Below, in pieces: positions 37,701-47,607 of a stretch of DNA of 64,000 nucleotides. Position 1 is the first letter of the stretch. Every line of letters begins with the position of its first letter. Both the position numbers and the translations under genes were made by a program. The notes under the pieces were generated by a model. The model was not told the DNA's origin. It did no database searches and worked only from the letters and a program-made list of their open reading frames with translations. This DNA comes from Telopea speciosissima (taxonomy: Eukaryota > Streptophyta > Magnoliopsida > Proteales > Proteaceae), in NCBI RefSeq assembly GCF_018873765.1, contig NC_057922.1:16691563-16755562 (forward strand), read 5' to 3'.

Positions 37701-40421
37701 GAAAATCAAACCAAAAAAAGAACACAATTCACTCTCATAATAAATGACTTCTTGGCTCTTCAATGCAGACTTTGGAATATATGATTTTTAACAGTAAAAG
37801 ATTCAAATGGAACAATCCAGGCATGGGACTCCAACCTAGTTAAGTAATTCCAGCATGGTCGTAGAATTGGAATGTTTGTCCAAGTAATTTACTCACTCCA
37901 TGTCCTCCTTGAATTTCAAGAAACCATCACTTTTCAACACCATGTTCTGAATTTCATGGTATAGAACCACTCCAATGTTCCAATATTTGGCCCCGGTAGA
38001 GTCACAATCTATTAGCTATTTGACATAACATTTAGGCACACTTGGGTGAAAGGATAGAGATGCACATTATATCTCCAGATTTGTTAGTGCTGACTTTCAC
38101 GAGTACAGACATCAAGTCATAGACGAAACGTCGATTTTGACCCCTGATGAGTGAAGCAGCCTGCAGTAGAAATGAAAGAACTGGACTTTGACAACAGCCA
38201 CAAATTTCCCAATGTTTCATTCTATCTACAGACCAGGTACAACAGATAGAATGTCATCTGACATGGAAAAAAATGAACACTCCTGCTTATGAGACTATTT
38301 GGAATAACAGCACAACCAAGACAAAGATCCTCACAAATCAAACTGAATGGTGCTCAGTCACTGGATGTCAAATCCTGGACTTGAATAAGCTCCAGAACTC
38401 AATTAAATACCAAGAAGTGGTTATTCAAAAGCCACAATAGCATCCCTTCTAAAATTTCCAGAAATCCCCTGGGCCCTCTAAATAAATTCAAAAGAAATGG
38501 GATGTTCTTCAAATACATAACACCAAATAAGACAGATGGAAGTAAAAACCTCTAGAATGAAAAGTAACTCTGGACCTCTGATGTAATATGGATGGCCCAA
38601 TTATGATCTCTGGGAATTTCATTTTTCCTTTCAACAAAGCTCTATCACCTGTATGAAGTGCCTACAAACCAAGACTCCACCACTTTAAAGGAAGTGTTCA
38701 CATAGGTTCTTGCTTTAATATAACAACACTAAGTTAACCTTCCCAATTCATCAACCCATGGATCTTAACCTTATACCAAAAGGTTGAATCTGCTAACCTG
38801 CATTATATAGCAATTCTACTAAAGGGTGTACCCAGTGCATGAGGCTCCTGCCACTGTGGGGTCCGGGGAGGGTCATAATGTATGCAACCTTACCACTGCT
38901 TTTGCAGAGAGGCTGTTTCCAGACTCGAACCTATGACCACTTGTTCACAATGGAGCAACCGGCTGACACAGATAATTACTTTCCATTGGAAAAAATATAA
39001 AAGAGACTCCAATCAGTCCAATAACTTACATAACTTTCTCTTACCTACAATTCCTATTGGTTACCCAGGCCAAATGTTCTTAACCAGAATCCACCTGATC
39101 CATACGTGTGTCACAAACTTGTAACTCATTTACCAATTTTCATTTAACAACCCTCTAATATACCTAATAAGTTACATATGATTTGTGCAGCTTTAGTCCA
39201 GAAATTAAGAAACTAAAAAGATACAAAGCCCTCTTCTTTTGGAGTTAATGTTAGAAATGGCCAATACTGTGCATTCTCAGTTCTTGGTGACATATTTTAG
39301 TAGTCTTCAATAACGATAACCTTAAAATGAATTTGAATTGTGACTCAAAATTTTGATATTTTATTAAACGCTAAAATTCTTCAAAAAGGCATGCATTGTT
39401 TATTGAATTCGCTGAAGAAGTGAAAAATATCATGTCATTACTAACATTCAGTCTTGCTGGACTTTAACCATGAGATTTTGCAAGAAATGTGAAAACAGAA
39501 ACGAAGATTTTGAAATGAAATCAAAAGGCAACTTAAAAACCTACCTCAGTTCTTGGTGATATATTTTAGTACTTGTTCAAGTCCTCTATGGTGCATATCC
39601 TTAGGGGAATTAAATTTGCGACTTCTGAATGAGATTTTTTATTAAATGCCTCCATGCTTCAGAAAGGAAATGTTAATTGAATGCGGTCAAGAAGTTTCAA
39701 ACACCCTCATATTTGGACTGGTTGGATTTCAACCGATAGGCCTCAAAAGAAATTTGCAAAAATTTAGGAAGAAACAGAAACTGTAATTATCTCTTAAGCT
39801 TACTTGGACAAAAGACTTGTGCATCTTAAGCTCCTCCATGACATGCTTCCTCAATTCAGAAATAGCAGACTTGTCATCATCATCATCGGCACAATCTTCT
39901 GCCAACTCATACCTAGAGTGAACACACACACACACACACACACACACACCAACGATCGATCAAAATCCTCCCGTAAACCCTAAATCAACAATAAAAAATC
40001 CATAGAAGAATCAACTAGAAACTCACGCCTGAACAAAAGCACGAAGGAAATGCACGTCTTGAGCAATATAATGGCGGAAAGTCTCCAATTCCAATTTACC
40101 AGAAGCCAAACAGACGACAAAAGGACTGTACATCGCAAAAACCGATTCATCCCTGAACTTGATCCAGAACCGTCTCGCTATCCCTTCTTCGTCCGGCACT
40201 GCTTTCACTGCCATCGCAGCTGCCGTGTTCTTCGTCGTTATAGTCGTAGACGTTGATGTCCTCCGATTCCAATCAAGATAGTTGTGTTTCGCCAGGAATC
40301 TCACGGTAGAAGAACTAGATCGGAGCAGTCGTTTCAGAGGATCTACGGCGATGAATCTTGTTTCAGAAGCAGAGATGATTCTGAAACTAGCGTTCTTGAT
40401 CGGATAGAACAAGAAACTCAT
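28726..40421 (-). CDS. TH2: Bifunctional TH2 protein: aminopyrimidine aminohydrolase (TenA_E) and thiamine-phosphate phosphatase (HAD), six exons
   Basis: Exons on the minus strand: 40421-40027, 39912-39804, 35367-35077, 34864-34450, 34297-34031, 29138-28726. All introns are GT-AG, phases agree at every junction, and the joined frame is 629 residues (Arabidopsis TH2 is about 617). The N-terminus (about 1-65) is basic and Ser/Thr-rich, fitting a mitochondrial presequence; an internal Met70 (40214) could start an unimported form. The TenA/THI-4 domain spans about 80-300 (FRHYIAQDVHFLRAF, ADDDDDKSAISELRK, EKTKVAAYTLSAMTPCMRLY). The HAD phosphatase domain follows, with motif I DFDLT in LFSDFDLTCTIVDSS and motif IV in YIGDSVGDLLCLLEAD. 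Plant TH2 salvages the pyrimidine moiety and dephosphorylates thiamine monophosphate to thiamine before pyrophosphorylation. Introns 2 (4.4 kb) and 5 (4.9 kb) contain most of the repeats in this region. The start ATG at 40421 is the first in frame. Confidence 0.94.
29969..30137 (+). mobile_element. Au-type SINE, full length, 13-bp TSD
   Basis: Perfect 13-bp direct repeats (ACAAGTCTAAGAA at 29956-29968 and 30138-30150) flank a tRNA-derived SINE. It has an A box (ttggtgcaacgg), a B box (gggttcgagtctgg), the Au-family phrase ggctgcgtacattgtgac and a terminus gcactgggtacgcccttttac. It lies in TH2 intron 5, antisense to the gene. Confidence 0.9.
30600..30820 (-). mobile_element. Probable L1-type LINE remnant (RNase H end)
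   Basis: Minus-strand translation includes RFAHASSANDVADLLARQG, similar to the C-terminal RNase H end of plant L1 elements (HVxREANxVADxLAKxG). Short and isolated in TH2 intron 5. The call rests on this one motif. Confidence 0.4.
30825..31140 (-). mobile_element. RTE-type LINE remnant (RT fragment)
   Basis: Minus-strand pieces such as PRELIWQVLEKR and ADIITDMYDG are the RTE reverse transcriptase signature (PREVLWxxLEKKxV, then YIxxIKDMY). Its outer part, around 30840-30990, is homologous to 9945-10115 of the other RTE remnant. It is truncated at both ends, within TH2 intron 5. Confidence 0.65.
31141..32010. other. Unresolved pyrimidine-rich intron segment
   Basis: A pyrimidine-rich tract with repeated tttctattt, taccaaatctgg and ttctaattct words. 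It may be the untranslated part of a retroelement, but I see no ends, TSD or coding sequence. Within TH2 intron 5. Confidence 0.3.
36141..36193 (+). mobile_element. Au SINE, 3'-deleted copy
   Basis: Only the 5' part with the A box (ggacctcggtgcaacggtaa) remains; it stops at the AGTGGT deletion junction of the tandem repeat. It is the same ancestral insertion as the SINE at 36899. Confidence 0.8.
36899..37066 (+). mobile_element. Au SINE, full length
   Basis: A box (ctcggtgcaacag), B box (gggttcaagtcggg), the Au-family middle, and an end in gtgcactgggtgtgtgcc followed by a T run. The phrase aatgggc on both sides may be the target-site duplication, but it overlaps the element start. It predates the tandem duplication, since both units carry it. 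Confidence 0.85.
38821..38961 (-). mobile_element. Au SINE, 5'-truncated, minus strand
   Basis: Inverted Au sequence (gggtgtacccagtgcatgag, later ccagactcgaacctatgacc) interrupts unit 2 of the tandem repeat. Unit 1 has the unoccupied site (caattctgctgatacagat near 36581), so this insertion postdates the duplication. Confidence 0.85.
39922..39948. repeat. (CA)n microsatellite in TH2 intron 1
   Basis: On the coding (minus) strand this is a (GT)n tract ending about 8 nt before the CACTCTAG acceptor of exon 2, in an intron of only 114 bp. It occupies the position normally taken by the polypyrimidine tract. Confidence 0.85.
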
Positions 40422-41261
40422 CAACAATCAAGACAGAGAGAGAGAGATCGAAAGAGAAACAGATTTCGCAATTGAAGAAACCTGGAGAACTGAATTATAG
40501 AAAGAGAGACTGAGACCGGCGGTGGTCTTAAATAGAGGCCGGCCTCGTGAGCGAGTGGGGACTGGGGGTGGGCGGTCCATATATCGGACAGCGTCGGCTG
40601 TTATAGATGTCACCTGTGAGAAAACGGAGCACTTTTCCTCTCTCTCTCTCTCTCTCTCTCTGCTGCTGCTCCAACGAGGTGGGCGCTAGTGCTCCCGTAG
40701 TTCTGGTTGTAAGCTTAATAATGTACGTAACGATGAATATTCCAATCCAACGAGTGTTATAGATTTTGAACAAGACAATCAATGTAAATGGCTCCACAAT
40801 TATACTGATCGAACGGCTAGTGAAGGCAAGTGAAACACTTGCGTTGGAGGGAAGGAGAGTTTACTCTGACGTAGGAGTATGAGTCATGTGGGCCATGGAT
40901 CTTTTTAGAGAGGTCGTGAATCTAAAGTCAAGAACAATGGGCTCCACAGTGACTGTTCGTTGGATTGGTATCTTTCGGTCTATATGTATGATTCCATGAA
41001 CCTGACTACGGATCAAAAGTAGTCTTGTGATGGAGGTAAGGGAGCATGCCATGAAATGATGCAATATAAATTGGATCTACTGGATTGTCAATGGCAAAAA
41101 AGGGAGTGGAAAATGGAAATATCGACAAAAGAAAGACAAAACGATGTTGGGTATTGACTAGGATGATTCCTTCAATGAGACCTTATTGACACGTCTTATT
41201 AGATGGCTTGTCTGTTCACCACTATCTCATCAACCCTAGCTGATTACTCTATGGGTCGGTG
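40422..41261. other. TH2 upstream region
   Basis: Probable 5' leader and promoter of TH2 on the minus strand. It contains a GA/CT microsatellite at 40636-40661. No confident TATA box and no other gene. Confidence 0.5.
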
Positions 41262-41422
41262 TTCTCTGTTGGGAGCATGGCTCCTGTGTGTATGTGGGGT
41301 CAATGAGAATGCGCACATTGGCATCATGGTGACAAGATTTTCACTTTTTATGGGGGTGAAGCGATCATTTCATCCTCTCTGTGTTTGAAAGTAAGTGGAC
41401 GGTACACTCTTCCACTGAGGAA
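41262..41422. mobile_element. MITE of the TCAATGAGA/TCATTTCACCCC family, copy 3
   Basis: Starts ttctctgttgggagcatgg and carries ggggtcaatgagaatgcgca, ttggcatcatggtg and gcgatcatttcatcc. It ends ggtacactcttccactgagg, the inverse-like partner of the start. Non-coding. Confidence 0.6.
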
Positions 41423-41565
41423 TTTCTTCCTTACTCTACGTAACCAAAGTGGAGGGTTTCATCATGGCAGTGTAGGAGCATCTCCCATGTCACACCAATG
41501 GTAGTGTGTTAAACGTTATTATCCGTAAAGGTCTACAATGGTAAGGGAAAAAGTAAATACATAAA

Positions 41566-41740
41566 CCCCAAGGGGTAGTGCAATTGGCAAGGGACGAGAC
41601 CTAAGAAAGCTGAAGGTCCTGAGTTAGACTCTGCCTCCCCCCTTGGGGCCACCCGCCTGAGAGGAAACTCCCTGGTGAACATGGCGGCCCCAGTGTCTCC
41701 CATTTTGTTTCTTGCGTATACAAATGGTTGGTAAACATGG
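41566..41740 (+). mobile_element. Possible second type of tRNA-derived SINE
   Basis: An A-box-like word (tagtgcaattggcaaggg) lies about 35 bp upstream of a B-box-like word (cctgagttagactctgcc), the spacing of a tRNA-related pol III promoter. The body (ccttggggccacccgcctga) is unlike the Au SINEs. No TSD found and only one copy in the window, so the call is tentative. Confidence 0.35.
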
Positions 41741-42201
41741 CAATGGCATGCAACATGATGGACAAAGCCAAAGGGGATGAACACAAGTAGGTGAATTGAA
41801 TATTCCCCCCAAGCACCCACAAGTAGAGCAGAACTTGCACTGCAATACCTCGAAAAAGTTTTAAATCACTTTCCATATCTGTTTCTGGTTCCTTTAATCA
41901 CCCTCAACCATCCTTATCTGTCTATTTCACTGATCAATCCTAGAGGCATCACTACCAACTCTCCTTCCTTCTTTTTTTTTTTGGGTGAAAAACATGTATG
42001 ATCCATTACTATTACAACATAACTTGCTACATCAACAAAGTTTCAAAATCTCATAAGTATTTCATTCAATTCAATCAAGTTTCAGCCTATTAACAAGTAG
42101 GGAAAGAGCAATAGATATGAGTTTAAAGTAAGAGAAAACTACAAATTGTTGCTAGATTTCATATTTCCATTAGCACTCTTGTTATTTTATGAAGGGTTGG
42201 C

Positions 42202-42346
42202 ATTCTCTGTTGGGACCAATGAAAGTGTGTGTGTTGGCATCATGAGGGGGCAGGATTTCCGGTTTTTTGCCTTGCATAGATAGGGGACAGGGCTGTCATT
42301 TTGCCCCCTTCTATATCTAGGTGTGGTACACTCTCCCACTGAGAAT
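42202..42346. mobile_element. MITE of the TCAATGAGA/TCATTTCACCCC family, copy 4
   Basis: Inverted ends attctctgttgggacc and (inverted) attctcagtgggagag. The core has gttggcatcatgaggggg and gggctgtcattttgccccc. The clearest pair of ends in the family. Confidence 0.65.
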
Positions 42347-42514
42347 GTACTTTTCTCCTTCTAAGAAATTTGAACTCACATTTTTTATCATTTCTCTTAT
42401 TTGTATTTTGCCAAAATTTGACCAATTAAATGAATCTGTCATATGATCTATTTATATTATTCAAGTATACCTAGAACTGGAAAACATGATCTCATGTCAA
42501 AAATCAAACATTGT

Positions 42515-42553
<39 letters not shown>

Positions 42554-43184
42554 GGGTAAGATAGTTACTGGTTAGTTTTTTTAAATGCTAGTGAAAATGA
42601 TAGTATCTTACCTTCTTTTAATTGCCCCTTGCCTTTCATGTAGGATTTTTTAAATAATTTGAAAATGACTCATGTCGTTATGCCATTATTAAAAATTGTA
42701 TATTTTTTGTGTAAACATGGGAAATGATAGTATTTACCCTCATTAAAAAAAATGTGTTATATTAAAAGGGCAAAGAAAAAAAAGATTATGACTTCTTTTT
42801 TCACAAACCTTGATTACAATAAGAATTTTCTTTTTATTTATGTTCAAATTAATTTATCATGAAAGAATAGAGAGGATAATTAATTCTTTTTATCATCTAT
42901 CATTGTTTACTATTCTACCCAAAAAAAATCTTTGTTTATTTAGCCATTGAGTCCAAAGAATGCAAGAGGTTTGATTTAGTTTAGTTGCTTACAGTTCATT
43001 GCCCCATCTCCGCTTTTTTCTTTTTTTTTTAAATCAAAAGTTATGATCCATTCAGCACATTGGGTGCTTGTGTGATTTGATTATCTTTTACTACAAAATA
43101 GATGAGAAGGTCCAAATGTTATTATAATTTTGAGAAAAAAATTTATAATGCTTTTCAGATAGCCCTATAATGGTGGGAAAATTA
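42347..43184. other. No gene; CT microsatellite
   Basis: (CT)n at about 42519-42551; otherwise AT-rich DNA. Nothing recognised. Confidence 0.6.
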
Positions 43185-43335
43185 TCTCCTCCAGTTTCTC
43201 AGTGCCTCTAATAGGGGGGGATCTCATGTCCCCACCCGGCAGAGTGTTCGGATAGGGGTAGGGTGGTCATTGTGCCCCCCTTGTTAGGGGCACTGGGGAA
43301 CTAGGCCGGGTAGAGAACTAGACGGGATAAAGATC
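43185..43335. mobile_element. MITE with AATTATCTCCTCCAGTTTCTC end
   Basis: The left end ttatctcctccagtttctc and the inverted right end tttatcccgtctagttctc form TIRs related to those of 16671-16838. The core has agggtggtcattgtgccccc. Confidence 0.45.
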
Positions 43336-43620
43336 ATTATGCCTTCAAATATTTTTTCAATATTTTAATAATTTCCCTCTTTCTTAATTTTGAATAAATA
43401 TACAACCAAACAAATACATATACAATCTTTAAATCCTAAATTCTGAAAGTACCTTTCTTTTACTTCCATGATTTTTATTTTTTTTTAATACCACATGGAT
43501 GCGAAGGTATTTTTATTATCTCATATGCCAGTTTTTATTTATTTATTTAGGGGTGTTAAAAGTTGTAATTTTTTTTCCCATATGTGAAGGGGGATTACCA
43601 AAAAAATAATACAAAACTGG

Positions 43621-43624
<4 letters not shown>

Positions 43625-43656
<32 letters not shown>
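43625..43656. repeat. (GA)n microsatellite
   Basis: About 16 GA repeats with no interruption. Confidence 0.9.
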
Positions 43657-43658
<2 letters not shown>

Positions 43659-43823
43659 TAAATATGCACTAATTAAGAACATTGAGAGATAGATTAACCT
43701 TAATGGCTTGGCAATCATGTTGTAACATCTGTACAACATAGGAGACCTTTTAGGAGATACAATAGGGTTGAATCGTGCCACTGGAGTCACTTTCCTTAAG
43801 ATTGTAGTCATTCTTTCCTCCCT

Positions 43824-43982
43824 GAATTTTTATCCTCTCCAGTTACAGCACGGTGCTGTAACGCATCGTGCAGTGCTGTAGATGTCATGTGGCACAGCAG
43901 GCCCCACATAATGCACATGGTCTCTACATTTGCCGCACGATGCGTTACAGCACCGTGCTGTAACAGGAGAGGATAACGATTC
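43824..43982. mobile_element. 159-bp palindromic MITE, sibling of 361-519
   Basis: Begins gaatttttatcctctcc and ends ggagaggataacgattc. The interior acgcatcgtgcagtgctgta pairs with its inverse on the right arm. Same length and termini as 361-519. Flanking 9-mers TTCCTCCCT and TTCCCCCCA agree at seven of nine positions, consistent with an aged Mutator-type TSD. Confidence 0.75.
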
Positions 43983-44066
43983 TTCCCCCCACCCCTCAAT
44001 GTGTTTGGGTGCAAGATGCACACTCCTAGACCAAGTTTTTTTTCCCTTCATGTATATATAATTAGG

Positions 44067-44215
44067 AGAAAAGTTCTCTGCATGGGATGCAGGGACCATG
44101 CCCAGACACATTGGGGGCGGAAATGACCACCCACTGGCTGAATTTTCACCCTAATTGTGCAGCAATCTCATAGGCTGCCGCACATGCATGGCCCCTGCGG
44201 TTCCCCATATAATTA
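44067..44215. mobile_element. MITE with GTTCTCTGCATGGG end
   Basis: Left gttctctgcatgggatgcag and inverted right ggggaaccgcaggggccatg are weak inverted repeats. The core has gcccagacacattgggggcg and gaaatgaccaccc, as in the other families. Confidence 0.4.
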
Positions 44216-46202
44216 TGTTAGAAAGACCAGAATGCTCTTCTAAAAGTATGGTCTACGGACATAGCTTCTTTTTTTTTTTTTGGGTAGAGATGTGGTTTTC
44301 AGCTACATGGATTGCTGATTTTTTTTGGTTTGACCTGTGGTTGGGTACTGGGTAGGCTATTTGTTTAGATTTGTGTAATACTTTTTTCCCTCAAAATTAA
44401 TGACCTTTCAACCTTTTTCAAATCTCTATCCCTTGGGTTGAAGCTTGAGGGGAAAGTTAAGATTGATGTGGAAAGCATATCCATAAGGTATGATTTGGCC
44501 TGTGGAGAGAGAGAGAGCCTATTTCATTGATGGTGGAGAGAACTCTAGTATCCAACAGGCTCAGGGGAGGGGATAAAACTCCTTTCCTGAAGAGCCAGTA
44601 GATTACCTAACATTTTTTTGGGGTAATTGATTATTTCTAATTTGAGAAGATTTTTTTGTTTGCTTATGAACTCGGGATTACGGATGTAATCGGATTGAAT
44701 TTGAATAGAATATTACATTATCTGTATCCGCATTCAATTAGCTTTTTAATGGATTCAGATAGTTTTAGGAAACCAAATTTTCAAGTACGGATTTCTCCTA
44801 AACGAATACTAACATGAATCGAATATGAATTTTTGACTATCCATTTGTATTCTAGTGAAGAATGGAGAGTTGAGTCGTGAGTCTGAAAAAAGCAGTGTTG
44901 CAATCTCACTGTTTGTGTTTAGCACCAGAGAATTAAAGAAGACAAAAATTCAAGTGACGACTCCACTAGGATTGATGTTGAAGTGTCACATATGAAAATA
45001 TATAGATGTCCTCATAAATCAAATTTTTTTTAATTTAATTTCTTGTTTAGTAAATTGTAATATACCGTGAATTGATAACTAACTGCATTTATATATTATA
45101 AAAATATTATTTATAGAACTATTATTTTATCATATTTTTATAACCAGACCTAAACCACTTGGAAAATATCTAGTCTAAAATTGAAATATTTGTATTTGCA
45201 TCCAATTAGCTTTTGAACAAATTCAGATAATTGAGGAAACTGATTTTCGAATACGAATTCCTCTAAATAGATATTGTTGTTGTTAGAATCTGAACTTCCA
45301 CGTCAAAGGGAGATCTACACACCACAAATTAAGAGTTGAACAAGAGAGAGGGTCAGAGCGGACTCCGAAGTGGACTCTCCAATGCTAAAGTCAGTAATAC
45401 AAGCAACAATAGTATGAGCTGAGAATTGAGCGAGTAATTAGGTGAGAGGAATAAATGTGATTAGAGATATCGTTATGTTGTACAAGACCCTCCTATTTAT
45501 AGAATGGATAACAATAGAATTAGGTTTCTTGTTGAAAAAGAAAGGAAAGTTCCCTTGTGGAAAGTCCCCTATCACAATGGCAGTTATACGATGAGAGACT
45601 CGAGCTTCAATGGATGATAACAGTTTTCACCTCAATCTTTCACTTTGACTGGATCTTCTGTCACGTGTCAATCATCCATAGGTGGACCATTTTAATGCAT
45701 ATCAAATATAAATATGAATTTTTGATTATCCAATTATATCCATACTAGAGATGTGTTCAGTTTGAAGAAAGTGAATGAAAATAGCAAAAGATGCAGTAAA
45801 GCCAATGCAATTTTCATTGAAAGTTAATTTGCTGTGTTTGGATGTAATGCAAGTCTTTTTATGGACATGTTTTTTTCCCCCTTTTGAATGGTAATGAGAG
45901 TGGAGATTTTTTTTCACGTCATCTCACATCCTAGCCATATGGGATCTACACTGACACACTTTCTCTTATCCGATCATGTGTGTTCCCTATATTGATGAAA
46001 TCTTTTCTTGTGCCATGATTGGTGTGCCATTGGAGATTCCTCCTATGCTAGTGGCATGGGGGAAGGAACCCTCTATTGATCTCTCTCATATTTCCCTTCC
46101 ATACTCTTCAAACAAAATGAATAATGGCACAACTACCAAATGAGACACCTCAAGGAAAAAAGTTTTCCAACTTTAAATTGAAATTAAATCAAATCCAGGC
46201 GC
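44216..46202. other. Intergenic repeats, no gene
   Basis: 44672-44856 is a diverged, inverted relative of the 18546/46211 MITE (inverted end caaatggatagtcaaaaatt). 45160-45750 holds a second diverged relative split by an unidentified insert at about 45285-45685. That insert is largely single-copy in the window and has no coding region. Confidence 0.4.
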
Positions 46203-46210
46203 TTTAAAAC

Positions 46211-46480
46211 TAGGGTTGTAAATGAATAGTCGAAATTTGTTTCCGTATCCGTGTCTGTATCCATTTAACACTATTTGAATCCGTCCGAAAGCTAAACGGA
46301 TGCGGATACGGAGAGGCTATAGCTATCCGAAAAGCAATATTTACATGTAAATGGATAAAATATCGGATCCATATCCGTGTCTGTATCCATTTAGCACTAT
46401 CCGAATCCATCCGAAAGCTAATCAAATGCGAATGCAGATATAGCACTATCTGAGCCGAATCCGATCCGTTTACATCCCTA
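46211..46480. mobile_element. 270-bp hAT-type MITE, copy 2, perfect 8-bp TSD
   Basis: Termini TAGGGTTGTAAATGAAT and (inverted) TAGGGATGTAAACGGAT, flanked by a perfect 8-bp duplication TTTAAAAC (46203-46210, 46481-46488). Closely similar to 18546-18827, with the same TATCCG-rich interior. An 8-bp TSD with TAGGG ends is characteristic of hAT. Confidence 0.88.
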
Positions 46481-46488
46481 TTTAAAAC

Positions 46489-47548
46489 TCAATAATCTGT
46501 TGACATATCAAGAATTTTTTCTTTTGAAAAAAAAAGGAGTTTAAACTTGGCCATCACTAGCTGTGAAAACAAAAATGGAGTGGTCCATGTTATAGAGGAC
46601 CTACCCAGCTACACTACCTCAGTGTTCAAGTCTCAGCCTCAAATGAAACAGGGGTAGTATCTCGAAAGTGGATCTAAAGTGACAAGAAATTACAAGAATT
46701 CCACTAGATTTCATTATTTAGTTCAGGGCTAATGATTTGAGAGAAACATGGAAATGGTGCCATTGAATTCCTAACTTATTAGATTGGAACTCAGCAAAGA
46801 CTCATCCCCAAATGAATCTATCTTTCTAGTGGTTGGGGTTATCATAATTGGGAGAGAGATCGCTACGATGTCAGAGTGCAATTTTTTATCATCGAAGAAT
46901 TTTATCGCATTTAACGAGAAAAAAAAAAGTATAGGATCCATAGAATTTTATTTTTGATCATGTTTCCTTTCTTTTAGTCAGTAAAATAGCCAACTTACCT
47001 TCGATAACAAAATCTACAAGTCTTGTGAATAAAAAAAATCCATAAATCTTAGATTTATAAAATCTTTGCTTCTTCTTCTTGATTCGATGTAAGCCAATCC
47101 CGTGTCGATTCCGTGTTCATAAACCTTGGTTATAATGTGGATGGGTTTTGGGTGTTTGTGAGGGCAAAGCGGATATAATTTTGACTTTGAGGTCAGCGGT
47201 TGGTAACTTGGTAGTGGTAAAGGGCTGCCTCTCTTGCTGGACTGTGATGAGAAGATAATGAAGTTTGAACTCCCCAGCGCCAACCCATTGCCATCCCTAC
47301 ATATCTGAGCTGTTAAATCAGAGTTTTTGAGTCATTCTATGAAAGAAAATGACACTTTGGTCTATTGGCATTGACCCCTGAAGCCTTGACCGGGTCCTAA
47401 GGATGGGGGGAAGGTGCCTTTATTTAGCAATTAGCATTGGACGACGACAAAGGTGTGAAGCTTTTGTTGCTATAGTCCTTGTTTTGAAAACCCCAAAATT
47501 ATATTTTGGCCCTTAACTTCGGAGGTTGGTAGTGGAGGATCTTGAAAG
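46489..47548. other. Upstream of the stress-protein gene; nothing recognised
   Basis: AT-rich DNA without a recognisable domain or element. Its right part should contain the promoter of the gene at 47608, but I see no convincing TATA box. Confidence 0.45.
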
Positions 47549-47591
47549 TGGTGGTGGTGGTGGTGGTGGTGGTGATAGTGGTGGTGGTGGC
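47549..47591. repeat. (GTG)n microsatellite in the 5' leader of the stress-protein gene
   Basis: About fourteen GTG triplets, one interrupted, ending 17 bp before the ATG at 47608. They are in frame with the gene and there is no stop between, but no ATG precedes them. Confidence 0.85.
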
Positions 47592-47607
47592 CCGTCATCA
47601 CCTTGTG

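Larger units (their letters stand above)
35946..39053. repeat. Tandem duplication inside TH2 intron 2
   Basis: Unit 1 is 35946-36678 and unit 2 is 36679-39053, head to tail. 35946-36190 matches 36679-36948, and 36191-36678 matches 38416-39053 apart from a SINE inserted in unit 2. Unit 1 lacks the 1.47 kb found at 36943-38415 of unit 2. The breakpoint falls at AGTGGT, which is present at both deletion ends (36943-36948 and 38416-38421). Removing that interval and the SINE from unit 2 leaves about 760 bp against 733 bp for unit 1, so the reconstruction balances. Confidence 0.85.

Noticed and set aside
42519-43656. CRISPR-like or satellite array
   Set aside because: The repeats are simple CT and GA microsatellites with no spacers, in a plant genome.
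47542-47607. Poly-valine N-terminal extension of the stress protein
   Set aside because: There is no ATG before 47608; the open frame there is only the GTG microsatellite.
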